Shown here piece by piece: positions 58,827 through 64,000 of a stretch of DNA of 64,000 nucleotides. A program made the translations under genes and the position numbers. How positions within the stretch are numbered: the stretch's first letter is position 1; each line of letters starts with the position of its first letter. Under the pieces are notes generated by a model. That model was not told the origin of the DNA, made no database searches, and worked only from the letters and a program-made list of their open reading frames with translations. Origin of the DNA: Evansella vedderi (GTDB lineage: Bacteria > Bacillota > Bacilli > Bacillales > Salisediminibacteriaceae); assembly GCF_030813435.1 (NCBI RefSeq), contig NZ_JAUSUG010000003.1:124001-188000 (forward strand). The letters are read 5' to 3'.

Positions 58827-59279
58827 TTACCTGCCTATTTCTAATGCCTTTAATAGCATATTTTTATGTGCATCAAACGTTGTAATATTTGCTTCGTAGG
58901 ACCTTGTGGCACTCATTAGATCAATCATTTCCTTTAATGGGTCCACATTTGGTAATCGTACATACCCTTCATCATTTGCATCGGGGTGGTCAGGCCGATA
59001 TACAAGATCAAAAGGAGTTTGATCTTCCATAATTCTTGAAATTTTTACTCCTGGATTATTTGCACCATTATTCCCCATCGCCCTTTGCAAATGAGAGGTG
59101 AACGAATTGGAGTTGGGCTCCATTACGACCATTTTCCTTCTATAAGGCTCCCATTCGCCATCTACTAATCTTGCTCTTGTAGTATCAGCGTTCGCCATAT
59201 TGGACGAGACTACATCCATTCTCAAACGTTGTGCAGTTAAAGCTGAAGCCGAAATATTCATACCGTTAAATATAGTCAT
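58827..59279 (-). CDS. flgC: Flagellar basal-body rod protein FlgC
   Basis: 150 residues. It shows the N-terminal GMNISASALTAQRLRMDVVSSNMANADTT in parts, the conserved VDPLKEMIDLMSATRSYEANITTFDAHKNMLLKAL (two parts) at the C-terminus, and NVDP. Proximal rod subunit, 4 nt after flgB. Confidence 0.96.
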   Translation of the reverse strand: MTIFNGMNISASALTAQRLRMDVVSSNMANADTTRARLVDGEWEPYRRKMVVMEPNSNSFTSHLQRAMGNNGANNPGVKISRIMEDQTPFDLVYRPDHPDANDEGYVRLPNVDPLKEMIDLMSATRSYEANITTFDAHKNMLLKALEIGR

Positions 59280-59283
59280 CTAA

Positions 59284-59688
59284 TTACCTCCCCTGTCCCA
59301 AAACAGTTCTGATACTGTTATATCTTCCGTTTAATCGATCAATCAATGCATTATAATAAATTTGATTCTTAGCTAACTCTGCCATTTCTAAATCTATATC
59401 TACGTTGTTTCCATTATGGTTCATTTGCGTATTACTCCGTTTGATGATTTGTGCGGGCATCCCGTTTAGTCCTTGACCTCCAAATTCAACATGTCTATTA
59501 TCTGTACGTTTCGCTGATAAGCTATTATTTATAGCCTTATGTAATTCATGGTTGAAGATTGTTTTTTTGGCTTTATAATTTGGTGTATCAACATTAGCAA
59601 TATTTTCAGATATTGTATTTTGTCTCATGGTGGATGCTGATAAAGCTGATTGAATTAATGTATTAGTAGAATTATTTAACAGGTCCAT
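59284..59688 (-). CDS. flgB: Flagellar basal-body rod protein FlgB
   Basis: 134 residues from ATG 59686-59688, behind AGGGGTG. It has STMRQNTISENIANVDTPNYK at the N-terminus and the NNVDIDLEMAELAKNQIYYNALIDRLNGRYN region (two parts) at the C-terminus. It is first gene of the fla/che operon; the 8-codon in-frame extension from a GTG contains the ribosome site. Confidence 0.95.
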   Translation of the reverse strand: MDLLNNSTNTLIQSALSASTMRQNTISENIANVDTPNYKAKKTIFNHELHKAINNSLSAKRTDNRHVEFGGQGLNGMPAQIIKRSNTQMNHNGNNVDIDLEMAELAKNQIYYNALIDRLNGRYNSIRTVLGQGR

Positions 59689-59712
59689 AAAAACACCCCT
59701 ATTTATTTTCAC

Positions 59713-60117
59713 TACTTTGCTACTTCACAAAAAAATATAGAATCCGATAAAATTCTACAAGGTTTGATGTAAGTCAACCAATAGCGTCATTTTATTCTAT
59801 AATACAACAAAACCCTTAAGAAGTATGGGGTTGTCCTTAGTTTAATATAAAAGACCTAACATGAATGTGAGAATAAAGTCATATTGTACACCCATAAAGG
59901 TTAATAATCGATCGAATATTATTTGTTTAAGTAGTATTTAACTGCTCCTAAGTAAACGCCACAATAATTATAATCGAACAAAGTCATTTATTGTCGTTTT
60001 TACGCGAATTATTAAAAACATATAAATCTATCCTACACTTTTCCCATATACAATAAATCGAATGGGTCTTTCTCACTACAAAATGGTAAATTAGGGTTAC
60101 TTTTGGCTCTATATTCA
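59713..60117 (-). promoter_or_regulatory. codY-flgB intergenic region, expected fla/che promoter
   Basis: These 405 AT-rich bases have no gene. In B. subtilis the fla/che promoters and a CodY-binding site lie here. The only sigma-D-like candidate I see on the minus strand is TAAA, 13 nt, then ATCGATTA (about 59927-59903), 5 of 8 bases to GCCGATAA. For sigma-A there are TATAAT-like boxes (for example TATAAT at about 59972) without a convincing -35. No close match to AATTTTCWGAAAATT is seen. The function is inferred from position. Confidence 0.4.
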
Positions 60118-60120
60118 AAG

Positions 60121-60150
60121 AAAAAAAACTCCGCATAATGCGGAGTTTTT
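60121..60150 (-). terminator. Terminator downstream of codY
   Basis: A stem AAAACTCCGCA/TGCGGAGTTTT (60125-60135 with 60139-60149) has a 3-nt loop and runs into T on the minus strand. It begins 2 nt after the codY stop, so fla/che transcription must start from its own promoter or by read-through. Confidence 0.88.
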
Positions 60151-60151
60151 C

Positions 60152-60931
60152 TTAACCATTTTTTAATTTATCTAATTCATTCAAGAATTTATTATTTAAT
60201 ACTTTAATGTACGTTCCCTTCATTCCTAAAGAGCGGGACTCAATTACACCAGCACTTTCTAATTTTCGTAAAGCGTTTACGATAACTGATCGAGTAATCC
60301 CAACACGATCGGCAATTTTACTAGCTACAAGAAGGCCTTCGTTTCCTTCCAATTCTTCAAAGATGTGCTCAACAGCTTCTAATTCGCTGTAGGATAATGA
60401 GCTAATGGCCATTTGTACAACGGCTTTACTTCGTGCTTCCTGTTCAATTTCTTCTGTTTTTTCGTGAAGGATCTCCATTCCAACAACTGTTGCACCGTAT
60501 TCAGCAAGGAGAAGATCGTCGTCATCAAAGGATTGCTCTAATCTAGCAAGGATCAGCGTTCCTAAACGTTGACCTCCCCCAGAAATAGGGACAACTGTTG
60601 TTAGGCCATTGGCAAATAAATCTTTATTTTCAACAGGAAATGCTGTAAATTCACTGTTAATATCAAGGTTTGAAGAAGTTTCTTCAATTTTAAATAATCC
60701 AGCAGTATACTCCTCTGGAAATTGACGCTCTTCTAACATTTGCTTCATTCTAGGGTTCTCAATCTCTTGTTTAATGGAATAGCCTAATAGCTTACCTCTA
60801 CGGCTTACAATAAAGATATTGGCCCCAATAATATCCCGTAGTGTAACAGCCATATCTCTAAAATTAACTGATTGCCCAGCACTTTTTTGTAATAGTTCAT
60901 TGATTTTTCTAGTTCTTGATAGTAGATCCAT
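60152..60931 (-). CDS. codY: Global transcription repressor CodY
   Basis: 259 residues. The N-terminal GAF domain senses branched-chain amino acids (1-155), and the C-terminal winged helix-turn-helix has [28 protein letters not shown] (two parts, about 203-230). A GTP-responsive motif region is present. It represses metabolic, motility and competence genes during growth in rich medium. It is last gene of the hslV-hslU-codY unit and neighbour of the flagellar operon it controls in B. subtilis. Confidence 0.98.
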   Translation of the reverse strand: MDLLSRTRKINELLQKSAGQSVNFRDMAVTLRDIIGANIFIVSRRGKLLGYSIKQEIENPRMKQMLEERQFPEEYTAGLFKIEETSSNLDINSEFTAFPVENKDLFANGLTTVVPISGGGQRLGTLILARLEQSFDDDDLLLAEYGATVVGMEILHEKTEEIEQEARSKAVVQMAISSLSYSELEAVEHIFEELEGNEGLLVASKIADRVGITRSVIVNALRKLESAGVIESRSLGMKGTYIKVLNNKFLNELDKLKNG

Positions 60932-60949
60932 TATTTCTCCTCCTAAGGG

Positions 60950-62353
60950 TTATAAAATGTATTGACTTAAATCGCGATTTTTTACTACGTCCTGTAATTT
61001 TTCATCAACATAATCTGGGGTAATAACAATTTCCTCAAGATTAATTTCTGATGCTTCGAAGGATAAATCCTCTAATAGCTTTTCTAAAATGGTGTGAAGT
61101 CTTCTAGCTCCAATGTTTTCTGTTTCTTCATTTACTTCAGCTGCGATCAAGGCAATTTTATGAATAGCATCGTCAGAAAATTTTAATTTTATTCCTTCAG
61201 TTTCTAAAAGTGCTTGATATTGTTTAACTAATGCATTATCAGGGTCCACTAATATCCGCACAAAATCATCTACAGTTAAACTGGATAATTCGACTCTGAT
61301 AGGAAAACGACCTTGAAGCTCTGGTATTAAATCCGAAGGTTTAGAAAAATGAAAGGCCCCTGCAGCAACGAATAATACATGATCCGTTTTTACTGGCCCA
61401 TACTTCGTCATGACCGTTGAACCTTCTACTATAGGTAAAATATCCCTTTGTACACCTTCCCTTGATACATCAGCTGACTGCTGTTGATTTTTCCCTGCTA
61501 CCTTATCAATTTCATCAATAAAGATAATACCCAGCTGTTCCGCTCTTAAAACAGCATCTTGGGTTACTTCATCCATATCAATGAGCTTCTGAGCTTCGTC
61601 AACGGTTAAAAGCTTCCTCGCTTCCTTCACCGTAACTTTTCTCTTTTTCTTTCGCTTTGGCATCATACCACCAAGCATTTCTTGCATATTCATCCCCATT
61701 TGTTCCATACCAGATCCCTGGAACATGTCAAGAAAATTGGAGGCTTGCTGCTCATCTACTTCAATAGTGACTAGTTGATCCTCTAATTCTCCCGCTGCTA
61801 ACCTTTGTGCAGTACGTCTTCTCCGGTCCCTAATAGAGTCTTCTTCCACTGTAGTTTCTTGCCCCTGATCGTCAGCATCGTCATTTCCTTGGAACAGCAT
61901 CTCGAAAGGATTTCGGTAGTTCTGTTCTTTCTTTTTTGACGGTACTAATAATTGAACTAAACGATGGTTAGCGTTGTCTTCCGCCTGAACCTTCACCTTT
62001 GTCATTTTTTCTTCCTTCACTAGGCGAATAGAAGTCTCGACTAAGTCACGAACCATGGATTCCACATCTCTACCAACATAGCCCACTTCCGTAAATTTGG
62101 TTGCTTCCACTTTTACAAAGGGAGCACCTACAAGCTTTGCTAACCTTCTTGCAATTTCCGTTTTACCAACGCCCGTGGGACCTATCATTAAAATATTCTT
62201 TGGGGTTATTTCCTCACGCAGGGATTCCTCTAATTGATTTCTTCGGTAGCGGTTACGTAAAGCGACAGCAACTGATTTTTTCGCTTTATCTTGACCAACA
62301 ATATATTGGTTAAGTCTTTCTACAATTTGACGGGGAGTCAATGTTTCACTCAC
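60950..62353 (-). CDS. hslU: HslU (ClpY) ATPase of the HslUV protease
   Basis: About 467 residues. AAA+ Walker A GPTGVGKT is at 58-65. An inserted I-domain (about 115-260) carries a Met-rich stretch ([18 protein letters not shown]), Walker [11 protein letters not shown], and the sensor-2 region [21 protein letters not shown]. The C-terminal tail LSQYIL docks into HslV. The start is set at GTG 62351-62353, 7 nt after GAAGGAGG; the upstream ATG (62359) directly abuts the site. Confidence 0.96.
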   Translation of the reverse strand: MSETLTPRQIVERLNQYIVGQDKAKKSVAVALRNRYRRNQLEESLREEITPKNILMIGPTGVGKTEIARRLAKLVGAPFVKVEATKFTEVGYVGRDVESMVRDLVETSIRLVKEEKMTKVKVQAEDNANHRLVQLLVPSKKKEQNYRNPFEMLFQGNDDADDQGQETTVEEDSIRDRRRRTAQRLAAGELEDQLVTIEVDEQQASNFLDMFQGSGMEQMGMNMQEMLGGMMPKRKKKRKVTVKEARKLLTVDEAQKLIDMDEVTQDAVLRAEQLGIIFIDEIDKVAGKNQQQSADVSREGVQRDILPIVEGSTVMTKYGPVKTDHVLFVAAGAFHFSKPSDLIPELQGRFPIRVELSSLTVDDFVRILVDPDNALVKQYQALLETEGIKLKFSDDAIHKIALIAAEVNEETENIGARRLHTILEKLLEDLSFEASEINLEEIVITPDYVDEKLQDVVKNRDLSQYIL

Positions 62354-62394
62354 GTACATTCCTCCTTCATACGATTGGTCCAGTAGTTATTCAT

Positions 62395-62940
62395 TTAATC
62401 ATCAAGCTCTTCCACAACAATTTCACTGTTTGTATACACACAAATATCTGCAGCTGTCTTTAAAGCTGCATGGGCCATTTCTTTTGCTGAAAGATGCTGA
62501 GCATGCTCTTTCAATGCTCTTCCTGCGGCTAATGCATAGTGCCCACCAGATCCAATAGCTAAAATCCCATCGTCTGGTTCGATCACTTCACCTGTACCAG
62601 CAATTAGATATAGATTCGTTTTATCCATAACGATTAGCATGGCTTCCAGCTTACGGAGAACTCGATCACTTCTCCAATCCTTCGCTAATTCCACTGCTGC
62701 TCGCTGAAGATTTCCACTAAACTCCTCCAGTTTCTGTTCAAACTTTTCAAAAAGTGTAAATGCGTCAGCTACAGATCCAGCAAAGCCCGCTACCACTTTC
62801 CCACGATAGAGTTTACGTACTTTCCTCGCAGTATGTTTCATCACAACTGCATTCCCAAAGGTTACTTGGCCATCCCCTGCAATAGCACTCTTTCCTTTAT
62901 GCTTTACAGCAAAAATCGTTGTTCCTCGAATTTGTTCCAT
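62395..62940 (-). CDS. hslV: HslV (ClpQ/CodW) protease subunit
   Basis: 181 residues. The N-terminus is [29 protein letters not shown]; the probable nucleophile is Thr of GTT after removal of a short leader. In B. subtilis a Ser follows the initiator Met, but here it is Glu. The lines [20 protein letters not shown] and [15 protein letters not shown] follow. ATG 62938-62940 has GGGTGGTGA upstream; the earlier in-frame ATG at 62991 has no ribosome site. The upstream gap 62941-63182 is AT-rich and must hold the promoter. Confidence 0.95.
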   Translation of the reverse strand: MEQIRGTTIFAVKHKGKSAIAGDGQVTFGNAVVMKHTARKVRKLYRGKVVAGFAGSVADAFTLFEKFEQKLEEFSGNLQRAAVELAKDWRSDRVLRKLEAMLIVMDKTNLYLIAGTGEVIEPDDGILAIGSGGHYALAAGRALKEHAQHLSAKEMAHAALKTAADICVYTNSEIVVEELDD

Positions 62941-63183
62941 AAAGTGCCTGTCACCACCCGAATAGTGTCGAATTGTATTTTGTATAGGCATAAGAATTTA
63001 TCTTATGTTAATGGAGAATACTTTGAATTGTTACTGCTATATTATATGAAAGTTAATCCTGTTGTTATTATCGTCTTTTTTTCTTCCATTGGCGTTTGAA
63101 CTTATGTAAAGAAGTTCACATGCAATAATATACCGTATAATCTTTTTTATCCATTCTTTAAGCATTTATACCTATACGTTAGC

Positions 63184-63225
63184 AAAAATTTAGAGCTACT
63201 AAATAGTAACACAATTTAGTAGCTC
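63184..63225 (-). terminator. Terminator downstream of trmFO
   Basis: A perfect 12-bp stem GAGCTACTAAAT/ATTTAGTAGCTC (63193-63204 with 63214-63225) has a 9-nt loop; the minus-strand tail is AAATTTTT. It separates trmFO from hslV where xerC normally continues the operon. Confidence 0.75.
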
Positions 63226-63237
63226 TTTCAATAATGT

Positions 63238-64000
63238 TTACATTTTTTTCACAAAATTCTGAATTGTTGTCAATGCTCGGTCAGCATGTTTCTCGTTTCG
63301 TTCTTGCTTATTCTTGATTCGCTGTTCAAATGGAGGCAACAAACCAAAATTAGCATTCATCGGTTGAAAATTCTTAGGATTTGCATTTGTAATGTATTGT
63401 GCCATAGATCCAATAACCGTTTCAGTTGGAAAAACTAATGGCTCGTCCCCTTTTACTAACCTGGATGCATTAATACCTGCAACTAAGCCAGCTGCGGCGG
63501 ATTCTACATAGCCTTCCACTCCTGTCATTTGACCAGCAAAGAATAAGTCATTCCTATCCTTGTATTGATATGTTGGAGATAGGAGGTTGGGAGAATTTAT
63601 GAACGTATTTCTGTGCATTACCCCATAACGAACAATTTCAGCCTTTTCTAATCCTGGAATGAGCTGTAGAACCTCTTTCTGCGGTCCCCATTTTAAATGT
63701 GTTTGAAATCCAACAATATTATATAGGGTACCAGAACTGTTATCCTGACGAAGCTGAACAACGGCAAATGGGCGTTTCCCCGTTTTTGGATCTTCTAACC
63801 CAACGGGTTTCATTGGACCAAATAACATTGTCTTTCTTCCACGCTTGGCCATGACTTCAATGGGCATACAGCCCTCGAAGAACATTTCCTTCTCAAACTC
63901 TTTTAATGGAACTGTCTCGGCTTCTATCAGTGCATTATAAAAGCGGTCAAATTCCTCTTCCGTCATTGGACAATTTAAATAGGCTGCTTCCCCTTTATCG
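63238..64000 (-). CDS. trmFO: Methylenetetrahydrofolate-tRNA-(uracil-5-)-methyltransferase, C-terminal part
   Basis: The last 253 codons are present; the reading frame is open to the window edge (codons before the ATG at 63966 encode [11 protein letters not shown]), so the gene is partial at its 5' end. [39 protein letters not shown] and [25 protein letters not shown] are family motifs. The last is the FAD-binding end. It methylates U54 of tRNA using folate and flavin. Confidence 0.96.
   Translation of the reverse strand, partial: DKGEAAYLNCPMTEEEFDRFYNALIEAETVPLKEFEKEMFFEGCMPIEVMAKRGRKTMLFGPMKPVGLEDPKTGKRPFAVVQLRQDNSSGTLYNIVGFQTHLKWGPQKEVLQLIPGLEKAEIVRYGVMHRNTFINSPNLLSPTYQYKDRNDLFFAGQMTGVEGYVESAAAGLVAGINASRLVKGDEPLVFPTETVIGSMAQYITNANPKNFQPMNANFGLLPPFEQRIKNKQERNEKHADRALTTIQNFVKKM

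Noticed and set aside
62941-63182. Degraded xerC pseudogene between trmFO and hslV
   Set aside because: All frames were inspected for the recombinase C-terminal motifs (HxLRH, Y-nucleophile region) and none was found; the space is AT-rich and too short.

Overview
The window is one uninterrupted run of minus-strand genes from a low-GC, endospore-forming, flagellated member of the Bacillaceae. Gene order is close to the Bacillus subtilis pnpA-to-trmFO segment. Spore formation is indicated by both dipicolinate synthase subunits (dpaA, dpaB) and a YmxH-type sporulation protein. The Bacillus lineage is indicated by PolC, CodY next to the fla/che operon, CheC/CheD/FliY-type chemotaxis, a SwrB-like protein and SwrD. 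The genus cannot be fixed from the sequence. No plus-strand gene, tRNA, rRNA, CRISPR array, insertion sequence or prophage was found.

Transcription runs from high to low coordinates. Region 1 (64000-60150) holds the 3' part of trmFO, then hslV, hslU and codY. The xerC gene that usually sits between trmFO and hslV is absent. Region 2 (59690-30139) is the fla/che operon: rod and basal body (flgB, flgC, fliE, fliF), switch and export ATPase (fliG to fliJ), ylxF, hook assembly (fliK, flgD, a flagellar operon protein, flgE), swrD, fliL, switch (fliM, fliY), cheY, export gate (fliO to flhA), flhF/flhG, chemotaxis (cheB, cheA, cheW, cheC, cheD), sigD, then a FapA-type DUF342 gene, an uncharacterised small gene and a swrB-like gene. 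Region 3 (29600-26147) is rpsB, tsf, pyrH and frr. Region 4 (25862-19987) is uppS, cdsA, dxr, rseP and proS (isoprenoid/phospholipid precursors, site-2 protease, tRNA charging). Region 5 (19854-4907) is polC, then rimP-nusA-ylxR-rplGA-infB-ylxP-rbfA, then truB, ribF, rpsO and pnp. Region 6 (4776-1) is ylxY, mlpA, ymxH, dpaA, dpaB and the start of asd.

Many genes are translationally coupled (TAATG or 4- to 26-nt overlaps), and several start with TTG or GTG; starts were placed by Shine-Dalgarno spacing. Good stem-loop terminators follow dpaB, ymxH, mlpA, pnp, rpsO, rbfA, polC, proS, frr, tsf, rpsB, codY and trmFO.

The less ordinary content is in the intergenic spaces. Two ~125-nt elements (21719-21843 between rseP and proS; 28520-28644 between rpsB and tsf) share an elaborate fold. 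At least four base pairs differ by compensatory changes, and each carries an adjacent perfect 16-bp hairpin whose stem sequence differs completely while its 7-nt loop is conserved. This is the best candidate here for an undescribed structured RNA or palindromic element. GC-rich dispersed repeats occur near 9.7, 15.4, 26.0, 29.7 and 30.0 kb, and a second repeat type near 4.8, 19.9 and 58.4 kb, the last inside the fla/che operon.
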